The notes beneath the pieces are model-generated. The model saw only the letters and a list, made by a program, of their open reading frames with translations, was not told where the DNA came from and ran no database searches. Source: Comamonadaceae bacterium (GTDB lineage Bacteria > Pseudomonadota > Gammaproteobacteria > Burkholderiales > Burkholderiaceae). From it: a DNA stretch of 20,986 nt. Positions 6,338 to 14,012 of this stretch are shown one piece after another; the first letter of the stretch is position 1, and each line of letters begins with the position of its first letter. The position numbers and the translations under genes are program-made. The stretch covers positions 1 through 20,986 of the forward strand of contig CANNNB010000011.1 in the NCBI GenBank assembly GCA_947505995.1, given 5' to 3'.

Positions 6338-7854
6338 TTCCACGAAACCGCCGCCATGTCATTGGCAAAAATAGGTGAGCTAGACCACAAGCCTTTGAGG
6401 CCTTTTTTGTAAACAGCGGTGTTGGTGGCGTTGAACAAAAACACATTGACGGAATCGTTGGCAATCATGCGCTGCATGTCGCCAAACAATTTGGTTCGGT
6501 CTTTGGCACCCGTTGTGGCTGAATGTTTGGCAGCTAAATCTCGGAAGGCTTTGCTGTCATAGCCCCAGTAGTACTGTGGGTTGGCATAGGCCATGTAGTC
6601 TAGGGGCTCGACGTGGTTAATCACAGTCAGGTCAAAATTACCTTTGAAGGTACCGCCCAACCATTGAGCCCATTCGACGTTTTCAATTTTGGCCACGATG
6701 CCAACCTTGGCCAGTTGAGCGGCCAAAATTTCACCGCCTTTGCGCGCGTAGGGTGGTGGTGGCAATGTGAGAGTCACGTTCAAGGGGGTTTGCACACCAG
6801 CTTCCTTCAACAAGGCCTTGGCTTTTTCGGGATCGAAGGCATATTGGCCCGTCAGGTCAACATAGCCTGCATCGGTGGGTGCCATGTGGCTGCCAATGGG
6901 CTTGGCCAATCCTTCGAACACGCCATCAATGAAAGCCTTTTTGTCGATGGCATGAGACAGCGCGCGGCGCACGCGCACATCGTCAAAGGGTTTCTTTTTG
7001 TTGTTGATGGTCATGATGCCTTTGCCGGCTGTGCTGCCCAGTTCCACCATGAAGCGCTTGTCAGTTTGAAATTGTTTCAAGCTTTGGGGGGACTGAAAGC
7101 GGGGCATGCCATCGATGTCGCCGGCCAGCAGGGCAGCCACTTGCGCCGATGAGTCGTTGATGAACCGGAATGTGACCTTCTTTATTTTGACATTGGCGGC
7201 ATCCCGGTAGCCGTCCCATTTGGTGAGCATGACGGCCGTGCCCTTGGCCCAGTTTTCTAGTTTGTATGGGCCTGTGCCAACAGGCTTGGTGGCTGCAGAG
7301 TCAGCAGAGTTGGGGTGCAAGATGACGGCCGTGTTCTCGCCCATGCGGAACAAGAAATTGCCGTCGGGGTTGGTCAAAACCAAGACCACTGTGTGCGCAT
7401 CGGGTGTTGAAATGTGCGAAATGTTGTTGAACACTGCACCCTTGGCTTTGTTGGTGCTCTTCTCGGCTTTGGCTCGATCAAAGCTGAACTTCACAGCAGC
7501 CGAATCAAAAGCTGCGCCGTCTTGAAACTTCACACCCTTGCGCAGTTTGAAGGTAAAGGCTTTTCCGTCAGCGTCCATGGCCCAGCTTTCAGCCAGCAAA
7601 GGTGTCACAGAGCCATCGACATTGATCTTGGTAAGGCCTTCAAGAATGTTGTAGTGCACCACTTCACCAATGGCTGCTGCTGGCGCTGTGGTTGGATCGA
7701 GGCTGGTGGGCTCCAAAATCATGCCCACCACCACGCTGTCTTTTTTCGACTGTGCATGGGCTGTAGGATGAACAAGAATGATGCTAGCGGCTGCAACCAG
7801 GGCTAAACCAAATTGGCCCAGTTGGCGACGCGTTGAACGAGGTGCTAGTGTCAT
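6334..7854 (-). CDS. Peptide-type ABC transporter, periplasmic substrate-binding protein (SBP family 5)
   Basis: This 506-aa DppA/OppA-like protein would capture a small peptide or similar ligand in the periplasm for the permease encoded upstream. The amino end has a basic region with TRRQLG, a hydrophobic stretch and an AHAQ cleavage site. The double arginine might be a weak Tat signal, otherwise Sec. Family landmarks include VVGMILEPTSLDPTTA and FTFKLRKGVKFQDGAAFDSA. The start at 7854 is supported by AGGAG 6 nt upstream; a Met six codons earlier is not. It is the last gene of the importer set, 62 nt after the second ATPase gene and with its own strong ribosome site. Its TAA overlaps the convergent lyase TAA inside TTAA. 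Substrate unknown: this family also binds glutathione, nickel and other ligands. Confidence 0.94.
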   Translation of the reverse strand: MTLAPRSTRRQLGQFGLALVAAASIILVHPTAHAQSKKDSVVVGMILEPTSLDPTTAPAAAIGEVVHYNILEGLTKINVDGSVTPLLAESWAMDADGKAFTFKLRKGVKFQDGAAFDSAAVKFSFDRAKAEKSTNKAKGAVFNNISHISTPDAHTVVLVLTNPDGNFLFRMGENTAVILHPNSADSAATKPVGTGPYKLENWAKGTAVMLTKWDGYRDAANVKIKKVTFRFINDSSAQVAALLAGDIDGMPRFQSPQSLKQFQTDKRFMVELGSTAGKGIMTINNKKKPFDDVRVRRALSHAIDKKAFIDGVFEGLAKPIGSHMAPTDAGYVDLTGQYAFDPEKAKALLKEAGVQTPLNVTLTLPPPPYARKGGEILAAQLAKVGIVAKIENVEWAQWLGGTFKGNFDLTVINHVEPLDYMAYANPQYYWGYDSKAFRDLAAKHSATTGAKDRTKLFGDMQRMIANDSVNVFLFNATNTAVYKKGLKGLWSSSPIFANDMAAVSWN

Positions 7855-7916
7855 GAAAAACTCCTTCATCAATAATTAGACTTCATCTTCAAATACTTGG
7901 CTTGCAGTTTTGTTTA

Positions 7917-8738
7917 TCACTGCGATAGGCCTGGAATGGCAGCCAGCAATGCTTGGGTATAGGGGTGTTGTGGCCGTTGAAAAATTTCACCGGCCGAACC
8001 AGCCTCCACCACCTGTCCATGCTGCAAAACGATCACATCGTCGCACATCAGATTGACGACTGCAAGATCATGGCTGACAAACAAGTAACTCAAGCCAAAA
8101 CGGTCCTGCAAGTCCATCATGAGGTTAAGCACCTGGGCTTGCACCGAGACATCCAAAGCGCTCACAGGCTCGTCTGCCACAATCAGCGAAGGGCGGGTGA
8201 TCAGGGCCCTGGCGATGGCGATGCGCTGGCGTTGACCGCCAGAAAATTCATGCGGGTATTTGTCAAGGTCTGAGGCCCGCAAGCCTACTTCTGTGAGTGC
8301 AAGAGCTGCGCGGTCTTTTAAATCTTGGGCACTCAGTGCTTGACCAGAACCCCTGTTTAAGGTGCTGTGCAGCGGCTCTGCCACAATGCGCAAAACTTTT
8401 TGCCGTGGATCTAGTGAGCCATAGGGGTCTTGGAAGACCATTTGGAAATCGCTGCGCGCATGCCGAAGTTGGTCCTGCGGCAATGCGTTCAAGTTTTGCC
8501 CTTTGAACAGGACCTGACCTTGCGTGGGTTTTTCAAGGGCCATAACCAAACGAGCCAAGGTCGATTTGCCCGAACCCGACTCGCCCACAATGCCCATGCT
8601 CTTGCCAGCAGACAATTGAAAACTCACATCATTCAAAGCTTGAATGTGCCCTGCCTTGGCAAACACAGAAGGCTTAGGTAAAGCATATTGCTGACTCACG
8701 TGTTGCACATCTAGCAAAACGCTTTGAAGGCTGTTCAT
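7917..8738 (-). CDS. Peptide-type ABC transporter ATP-binding protein (DppF/OppF-like)
   Basis: This 273-aa cytoplasmic ATPase powers the importer as the partner of the DppD-like protein encoded just before it. Walker A is GESGSGKST at 52-60, the Q-loop VFQDP near 101, the ABC signature SGGQRQR at 166-172, Walker B LIVADE at 185-190, and the switch His at 223 in VSHD. The end PQHPYTQALLAAIP is typical of the oligopeptide subfamily. The start was chosen at ATG 8738, where ATGA overlaps the upstream stop. A longer reading from 8780 would intrude deep into the upstream gene and has no ribosome site. All nucleotide-binding residues are intact. Confidence 0.95.
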   Translation of the reverse strand: MNSLQSVLLDVQHVSQQYALPKPSVFAKAGHIQALNDVSFQLSAGKSMGIVGESGSGKSTLARLVMALEKPTQGQVLFKGQNLNALPQDQLRHARSDFQMVFQDPYGSLDPRQKVLRIVAEPLHSTLNRGSGQALSAQDLKDRAALALTEVGLRASDLDKYPHEFSGGQRQRIAIARALITRPSLIVADEPVSALDVSVQAQVLNLMMDLQDRFGLSYLFVSHDLAVVNLMCDDVIVLQHGQVVEAGSAGEIFQRPQHPYTQALLAAIPGLSQ

Positions 8739-9781
8739 GTTGCCGCCTCCAATTTTTGCCAATGGGGACAACGCACCCAATGCGCAGAAACCTGACTTGG
8801 CTTGTTGGCATGCATGGCATCAATGACATGTGCCGTGTTGGGCACAAGTTCAAGCTGCGGCGAAATCTGTATGCAATTGTTTTGCACATAAGTGCAGCGG
8901 TCGGCAAATGCGCAGCCTTGTGGCCAATTGAAAATTTCAGGCACATTGCCAGCGATGGTCTGCAGGCGTGTGCCGCGTTTCAAGCCCAGCTGAGGGCGCG
9001 CTGCAAACAGGCCTTGGGTATAGGGGTGTGCGCGCATTGCAAACAAGGCCGGTGTGGGCGCACTTTCAACAACAGCACCGCCATACATCACCATGATGCG
9101 CTCAACTTGGTCGCGCATCAGGCCCAAGTCGTGGCTAATTAACAGAAGGCCCATGCCATCTTCGGTCACCAACTGGCGAATCAAGGCCAACACTTCTTTT
9201 TGAACTGTGACATCAAGGGCCGTGGTAGGTTCGTCGGCAATCAAAATGTCGGGCTGACAGGCTAAGGCAATGGAGATCATGACGCGCTGGCGCTGACCTC
9301 CCGAGAGTTGATGCGGATAATTATCCAAGCGTTCGCGCGCCCGAGGCAATTGAACGCGCTCTAACAATTCAAGCGCACGTGCTTTGGCAGAGACCAAGTC
9401 CATGCCCTGATGCAACTGAAGAGGCTCTGCAATTTGTTTCCAAATGGGGTGCAAAGGATTGAGTGCAGTCATAGGCTCTTGAAAAATCATGGCCATCCGA
9501 GCACCTCGCATGACGCACAAATCTTGATCACTCAGTTGAGTGAGCTCCTGGCCATTCAAGGCTATCGATCCCGAAACTGTGGCGCTTTCTGGCAGCAATC
9601 CCATGATGGCCAAAGCGGTGAGTGATTTGCCGCATCCGCTCTCGCCAATCAAACCCAATGTCTCACCGCGCTGCATTTCAAAATCGACCCCGCGCAAAGC
9701 TTCCAGTTGGCCGTACGATGTTTGCAAGGCCACTCGCAAATTGCGAACGGACAACAAAGGGGTGGCGTTGGAAGCAGTCAT
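8735..9781 (-). CDS. Peptide-type ABC transporter ATP-binding protein (DppD/OppD-like)
   Basis: This 348-aa cytoplasmic ATPase is one of the two nucleotide-binding subunits of the importer. Walker A is GESGCGKS at 47-54, the Q-loop IFQEP near 99, the signature SGGQRQR at 160-166, and Walker B ILIADE at 179-184. The carboxy-terminal oligopeptide domain begins at AHPYTQGLFAARP. It holds four cysteines, C290, C296, C303 and C338, in the pattern known from DppD/OppD proteins that can hold an iron-sulfur cluster. The start at 9781 lies 16 nt after the permease stop. An upstream Met at 9844 would overlap the permease gene and lacks a ribosome site. The downstream ATPase gene overlaps by ATGA, so the pair is translationally coupled. 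Confidence 0.95.
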   Translation of the reverse strand: MTASNATPLLSVRNLRVALQTSYGQLEALRGVDFEMQRGETLGLIGESGCGKSLTALAIMGLLPESATVSGSIALNGQELTQLSDQDLCVMRGARMAMIFQEPMTALNPLHPIWKQIAEPLQLHQGMDLVSAKARALELLERVQLPRARERLDNYPHQLSGGQRQRVMISIALACQPDILIADEPTTALDVTVQKEVLALIRQLVTEDGMGLLLISHDLGLMRDQVERIMVMYGGAVVESAPTPALFAMRAHPYTQGLFAARPQLGLKRGTRLQTIAGNVPEIFNWPQGCAFADRCTYVQNNCIQISPQLELVPNTAHVIDAMHANKPSQVSAHWVRCPHWQKLEAAT

Positions 9782-9797
9782 GTTCAAGCCAGTGCGC

Positions 9798-10652
9798 TTA
9801 TCGCGTTCTCGACAATCGAGGGTCGAGCAGGTCACGCAGTCCATCGCCCATTAAATTCAGACCTAGCACGGCCAGGGCAATGGCGATGCCTGGGTACACC
9901 GCCAGCATAGGCGCTTGAAACATTTGCGATTGCGCTTCATTCAGCATCCGACCCCAACTGGGATTGGGCGGCTGCGTACCCAGTCCCAAGTAAGACAAAG
10001 CGGCCTCTGCCAAGATGGCAATGGCAAATTGCACGGTAGCTTGCACAATGAGCACACTGGCCACATTGGGCAACACATGCTCCCAGGTAATGGCCCATTT
10101 TGTTTTGCCTGCGGCACTTGCTGCCAAGGTGAAGTCGCGCGACCACACGGCATTGGCCGCACCCCGCGTGATACGTGCAAACACTGGGATGTTGAAAATA
10201 CCAATGGCCGTGATGCTGATCACCAAGCCTGGCCCGTAAATAGCTGTGAGCAAAATGGCCGAGAGCAATGCGGGAAAAGCAAAAGTGAAGTCGGCAGCGC
10301 GCATGATCACCTCTTCGACCCAGCCGCGTTGGGCAGACGCCATGAGGCCCAGTGGAACGCCAAAACCCAAGCCAATGCCCACCGCAATGAAACCGACTAG
10401 CAAAGAGTTTTGACTGCCTACCAACAACAGAGACGCAATGTCGCGTCCAAGGCTGTCAGTGCCAAACCAATGTTGGGCACTGACAGCCGCTAATTTGTTG
10501 GGAATGTCTATGTCACCCACTGGGTAGGGTGACCAAAACAAGGACACCGCTGCGCTGACAACAAGCAAAAACACAATGGCTGAACCCGTCACAAAACTGC
10601 GGTGCTTGAAAGCCCGCTGCACACTGCGATTGAAAGTTGGTGCTGAGCTCAT
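9798..10652 (-). CDS. Peptide-type ABC transporter permease (DppC-like)
   Basis: This 284-aa inner-membrane subunit forms half of the transport channel. It has an amino-terminal helix (about residues 20-42), then HWFGTDSLGRDI, the conserved DppC/OppC entry sequence. About five further hydrophobic helices follow, and the EAA cytoplasmic loop that docks the ATPases lies around residues 165-190 (AASAAGKTKWAI). LSYLGLGTQPPNPSWG near the end is characteristic of the C-type permease. Length is normal. The ATG overlaps the previous permease's TGA as ATGA. Substrate cannot be assigned from this subunit. Confidence 0.95.
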   Translation of the reverse strand: MSSAPTFNRSVQRAFKHRSFVTGSAIVFLLVVSAAVSLFWSPYPVGDIDIPNKLAAVSAQHWFGTDSLGRDIASLLLVGSQNSLLVGFIAVGIGLGFGVPLGLMASAQRGWVEEVIMRAADFTFAFPALLSAILLTAIYGPGLVISITAIGIFNIPVFARITRGAANAVWSRDFTLAASAAGKTKWAITWEHVLPNVASVLIVQATVQFAIAILAEAALSYLGLGTQPPNPSWGRMLNEAQSQMFQAPMLAVYPGIAIALAVLGLNLMGDGLRDLLDPRLSRTR

Positions 10653-11617
10653 ACGGCCGCCGCACCTGTTTTTAAGCGTGGATCAATCCAGGCATAGAGC
10701 AAGTCAATGAAGAAGTTGATCAAAATGACCATGGCCGACAGCAGCATGACCACGTCGCGCACCACAATCAAATCGCGGTTGGCAATGGCCTGAAAAATGA
10801 GACGGCCAATGCCAGGAAGTACAAACACGTTTTCAATCACGATGGCGCTGGTGATGAGGTTGCCAAATTGCAAACCCATGACCGTGACCACGGGAATCAT
10901 GGCATTGCGCAGCACGTGTCGCCACAGCACTTGTTGCTTGGATAAGCCCTTGGCACGCGCAGTGCGCACGTAATCTTCAGACATCGATTCAATGACTGCA
11001 GAACGCGTGACCCGCGTGAGAATGGCGGTTTGCACAGCTGCCAAGGCCATGGCCGGCAATATCAAAGCCGCAGTGCCAGCCCACAAGCCACCACCATCTT
11101 CTTTAGACCATCCCGGAAAACCCCCTGCACTCACCCATTGAAGGTGCACGGCAAAAAGCAAGATCAACAAAATGGCCAACCAAAAATTAGGCAAAGCCAA
11201 ACCCAATTGGCTGAGAGTCATGACCCCCATATCACCTGCGGTATTTTGTTTGGAGGCGGCATACAAACCCAGACACAAGGCCATGATGATGGTCATGCTC
11301 ATGGCCATGATGGCCAATGGCAAGGTCACGTGCATGCGCTCGATCATGAGCGCGGCTGTGGGGGTGTCGTAGGAAATACTCATGCCCGATTGGCCTTGAA
11401 GCAAGCCCCCCACCCATTCAACATAACGTGATAGGGCCGGCTGGTTGAGGCCCAATTTTTCTTCCATGGCTGCCAAAGATTCTGGGGTTGCGGTTTCGCC
11501 CAAAATAACTTGCGCTGCGTTGCCTGGCAACCATTCAAGCACGCCGAACACCACCACCGACGTGACCGCCAAGGTGGCGAAAAAACTGAAGAAACGTTGG
11601 ATTACAAAGGAAGACAA
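10649..11617 (-). CDS. Peptide-type ABC transporter permease (DppB-like), TTG start
   Basis: This 322-aa inner-membrane channel subunit has the DppB layout. It has a first helix at about 9-29, a periplasmic part containing ATPESLAAMEEKLGLNQP, and then helices interrupted by the EAA loop YVRTARAKGLSKQQVLWRHV. The ending DLLYAWIDPRLK is typical. The start must be TTG at 11617: the codon two positions upstream in frame is TAA, the next internal Met is about 50 residues in (after the first helix), and AAGGA lies 6 nt before the TTG. It is the first gene of the importer operon and diverges from the S58 hydrolase gene across 83 nt, where promoters for both are expected, though I cannot point to convincing -35/-10 boxes. 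Confidence 0.94.
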   Translation of the reverse strand: MSSFVIQRFFSFFATLAVTSVVVFGVLEWLPGNAAQVILGETATPESLAAMEEKLGLNQPALSRYVEWVGGLLQGQSGMSISYDTPTAALMIERMHVTLPLAIMAMSMTIIMALCLGLYAASKQNTAGDMGVMTLSQLGLALPNFWLAILLILLFAVHLQWVSAGGFPGWSKEDGGGLWAGTAALILPAMALAAVQTAILTRVTRSAVIESMSEDYVRTARAKGLSKQQVLWRHVLRNAMIPVVTVMGLQFGNLITSAIVIENVFVLPGIGRLIFQAIANRDLIVVRDVVMLLSAMVILINFFIDLLYAWIDPRLKTGAAAV

Positions 11618-11623
11618 GCGTTA

Positions 11624-11628
11624 TCCTT
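11624..11628 (-). promoter_or_regulatory. Ribosome binding site deciding the TTG start of the DppB-like permease
   Basis: AAGGA on the minus strand stands 6 nt before TTG 11617. An in-frame TAA lies between them, leaving no other start that keeps the first membrane helix. The rare TTG probably lowers translation of the whole importer. Confidence 0.7.
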
Positions 11629-11700
11629 GTGACTTCAGAGCTTGTAGCCGGTCTGGCGCGATGGCGCTGACTGGTCCTTGCATTGATAAAAGGTTTTCAC

Positions 11701-12780
11701 ATGACATCTCAGAACATTGTAAACAACCGATTGAGCGAAAGAGCCAACCCGCATTACGGCAGCATTGCCGACATTGCAGGCTTGCACGTGGGCCACTTTA
11801 CCTCTAGCCAGCGCTTAACCGGGTGCTCGGTGGTCTTGGCCCCCCAAGGCGCTGTGGGCGGTGTCGACGTGCGTGGTGCTGCCCCTGGCACCCGAGAAAC
11901 CGATTTGCTCGACCCCACCAATTTGGTCGACAAGGTGCATGCGGTGTTGTTGTCTGGGGGCAGCGCCTTTGGCTTGGACGCGGCCAGCGGTGTCATGCGT
12001 TGGTTGGACGAACGCAACCTTGGATTTCAAACTGGCCATGGGTGTGTACCCATCGTGCCAGCCGCTGTTTTATTTGACTTGCCACTTGTGCGGGAAGGCG
12101 ACAACGCCAAAATCAGGCCCGACGCCGCCGCTGGCTATGCGGCTTGCGAAGATGCGCTTTATCAAAAGCCAATGTCTGCCAGTGCCATGCGTTCGGTGGT
12201 CCTACCCATGTCTGGCAATGTTGGCGCTGGCGCTGGCGCCGTTGTGGGAAAGTTGTTTGGCTTGCCTCGCGCCATGAAAGGCGGAATAGGCCATGCGTTG
12301 GTCAGAGTGGGCCCCTGGCAAGTGGGCGCCATGGTGGCTTGCAACGCCGTGGGCGATGTGATTGACCCTGCCACGGGTCAGGTGTTGGCGGGTGCCCGTA
12401 CGGCTGACGGTACGCGCTTGCTGAATACGCAACAAGCATTGCTGGCGGGTCAAAGTTCGGCCATTCCTATGGCGGGCACCAACACCTCCATTGGTGTGGT
12501 GGCCACCAATGCCAACTTGACCAAAGCGCAGGCTAAACGTTTGGCCATGAGTGCCCATGATGGGTTTGCGCGAAGCATTCGGCCTGCTCACACCACTTTA
12601 GATGGCGATACTTTGTTTGCCATGGCCACTTGTGCTGAAAGTACCGCACCCGACATGATGCTCCTGACAGTGATGGCTGCAGAAGCCACTGCGCAGGCTA
12701 CTGTGAATGCCATTTTGTTTGCCAATGGCGTACACAGTCTGAAAGGCTTTTTGCCTTCGGCGATGGAACTTAATCCTTGA
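11701..12780 (+). CDS. P1 family (S58, DmpA-like) aminopeptidase/amidase
   Basis: This 359-aa N-terminal-nucleophile hydrolase belongs to the family of DmpA L-aminopeptidase/D-esterase, beta-peptidyl aminopeptidase BapA and the nylon-oligomer hydrolase NylC. Landmarks are IAGLHVGHFT at the front, GVDVRGAAPGTRETDLL, VLLSGGSAFGLDAASGVMRW, and GNVGAGAGAVVGK at 172-184. The self-cleavage region GTNTSIGVVATNANLT starts at 259. By comparison with DmpA, the precursor probably splits at Asn261-Thr262, freeing Thr262 as the nucleophile; the exact bond is inferred. No signal peptide is evident, so it likely acts in the cytoplasm. The start is ATG 11701, 7 nt after AAAAGG; a TTG at 11683 is less likely. 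Divergent transcription from the importer suggests it hydrolyses the imported compound. Confidence 0.93.
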   Translation: MTSQNIVNNRLSERANPHYGSIADIAGLHVGHFTSSQRLTGCSVVLAPQGAVGGVDVRGAAPGTRETDLLDPTNLVDKVHAVLLSGGSAFGLDAASGVMRWLDERNLGFQTGHGCVPIVPAAVLFDLPLVREGDNAKIRPDAAAGYAACEDALYQKPMSASAMRSVVLPMSGNVGAGAGAVVGKLFGLPRAMKGGIGHALVRVGPWQVGAMVACNAVGDVIDPATGQVLAGARTADGTRLLNTQQALLAGQSSAIPMAGTNTSIGVVATNANLTKAQAKRLAMSAHDGFARSIRPAHTTLDGDTLFAMATCAESTAPDMMLLTVMAAEATAQATVNAILFANGVHSLKGFLPSAMELNP

Positions 12781-12793
12781 ACTGCAAAGCGCT

Positions 12794-13954
12794 TTATTCC
12801 ACAGTAAACGTCAGGCCTGCATGTGACTGCAGACGCGCAATGAGGGCATTGCCCATGGCTGAAGCGGGTGTCCAGAACCCGCCCTTGGTTTCAGTGGCGT
12901 CTTTCAACAAGCAAATGGCCGCTTCTGCAATCATTTTGGAAGTGCTGCCATAACCAGGATCGCGGTCGCCCTTGACGCCCACTTGCACCGATTGGCCTTG
13001 CTCGTTGGTGGCAATGAACAGGACGTCGTAGCTGCCTGCTTCGCGCTCGGCTTTGGAAGGGCCTTCGCCGGGTTTGAGTTTGTCTTCACTCATGCTCTTG
13101 TCTTGCGCAATGGCATTGGCAATGGCTTCGCCTTTTTCGCCAGGTCCGGTGACGATCATTTCGTCGTATGCAAAATTGGAGCCCCACACATGGTTCATTA
13201 AAAAGTTGGAACGGTGCACATTGCGCGTGTTGATGGTGGCCATGATGAAGGGCGCAACCCAGACGCCCATGACTTCGTCCAACATGGGTTTGTGGCCTGC
13301 GGGTTGGCGCGGGCCTTCAAAGCCTGGTGTGAGTGAGAAGGGGTTTTTTAAGAGGTCAATGACGCCAGGCTGAGTGGCTGCTGCAGCCATGGTAGCTTTG
13401 AAGCTGGCTGCTGTGCCGCCAGAAAATGTGCCCTTCATTTTACGGACACGACCGCGCACACTTGGCGCGGGCTTGCCAAAACGTTTTGTCATTTCGTCTT
13501 GTGCCATGAGCACACCCAAGTCGAAGGGGCTTGAGTCAAAGCCGCAAGAGAAGACCAAGCGAGCGCCGCTTTCTTGGGCGGTGGCTTGGTGCTGGTCAAT
13601 CATGTGGCGCATCCATGCGGGCTCGCCGCACAAGTCAACATAGTCAACGCCTGATTCGGCGCAGGCTTTGATGAGTTCATTGCCGTACAACTGGTAGGGG
13701 CCCACTGCTGAAATGACCAAACGAGTTTTGGACATCAAAGACTTCAGAGAAGCCTCGTCGCTGCTTTCAATGACCACCAAGGGGGTAGAAGCAGGTGCGC
13801 CAATTTCGTCCCGGACTGCTTGCAACTTTTCTAAACTGCGACCACCCATGGCCCATGTGAGGCCAGTGTCTGAGAGGGTGAGTAAATACTCTGCAATGAG
13901 GCGGCCAGTAAAGCCAGTGGCGCCGTGCACCACGATGTCGAATTCTTTGGTCAT
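12794..13954 (-). CDS. Saccharopine dehydrogenase-like / trans-acting enoyl reductase family protein
   Basis: This 386-aa NAD(P)-dependent oxidoreductase-type protein has an amino-terminal Rossmann fold. The dinucleotide motif is HGATGFTGRLIAEYL with GxxGxxG at 11-17, followed by the second-strand MGGRSLEKL and the segment VISAVGPYQLYGNELIKACA. The middle GVDYVDLCGEPAWMR and LVFSCGFDSSPFDLG are typical of the family that includes the mycobacterial trans-acting enoyl reductase. The real substrate in proteobacteria is usually unknown and this protein should not be read as a lysine-pathway enzyme. A hydrophobic stretch near 243-256 may contact a membrane or lipid. No Shine-Dalgarno is visible before the ATG. 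It ends 13 nt from the convergent S58 hydrolase stop and starts 58 nt after the chrA stop, so it could be co-transcribed with chrA. Confidence 0.88.
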   Translation of the reverse strand: MTKEFDIVVHGATGFTGRLIAEYLLTLSDTGLTWAMGGRSLEKLQAVRDEIGAPASTPLVVIESSDEASLKSLMSKTRLVISAVGPYQLYGNELIKACAESGVDYVDLCGEPAWMRHMIDQHQATAQESGARLVFSCGFDSSPFDLGVLMAQDEMTKRFGKPAPSVRGRVRKMKGTFSGGTAASFKATMAAAATQPGVIDLLKNPFSLTPGFEGPRQPAGHKPMLDEVMGVWVAPFIMATINTRNVHRSNFLMNHVWGSNFAYDEMIVTGPGEKGEAIANAIAQDKSMSEDKLKPGEGPSKAEREAGSYDVLFIATNEQGQSVQVGVKGDRDPGYGSTSKMIAEAAICLLKDATETKGGFWTPASAMGNALIARLQSHAGLTFTVE

Positions 13955-14012
13955 TGTTTAGTTTGATTAAATGGAGATCTGTCGAGTTAAGCTTTTATCT
14001 CTTTCCAATGAT

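Noticed and set aside
12224..12241. GGCGCT tandem repeat
   Set aside because: It only encodes the glycine-alanine run of the S58 family GNVGAGAGA motif and so is explained by protein constraint.
12794..13954. Saccharopine dehydrogenase of lysine metabolism
   Set aside because: The sequence fits the trans-acting enoyl reductase-like branch, and no lysine-pathway gene is adjacent.
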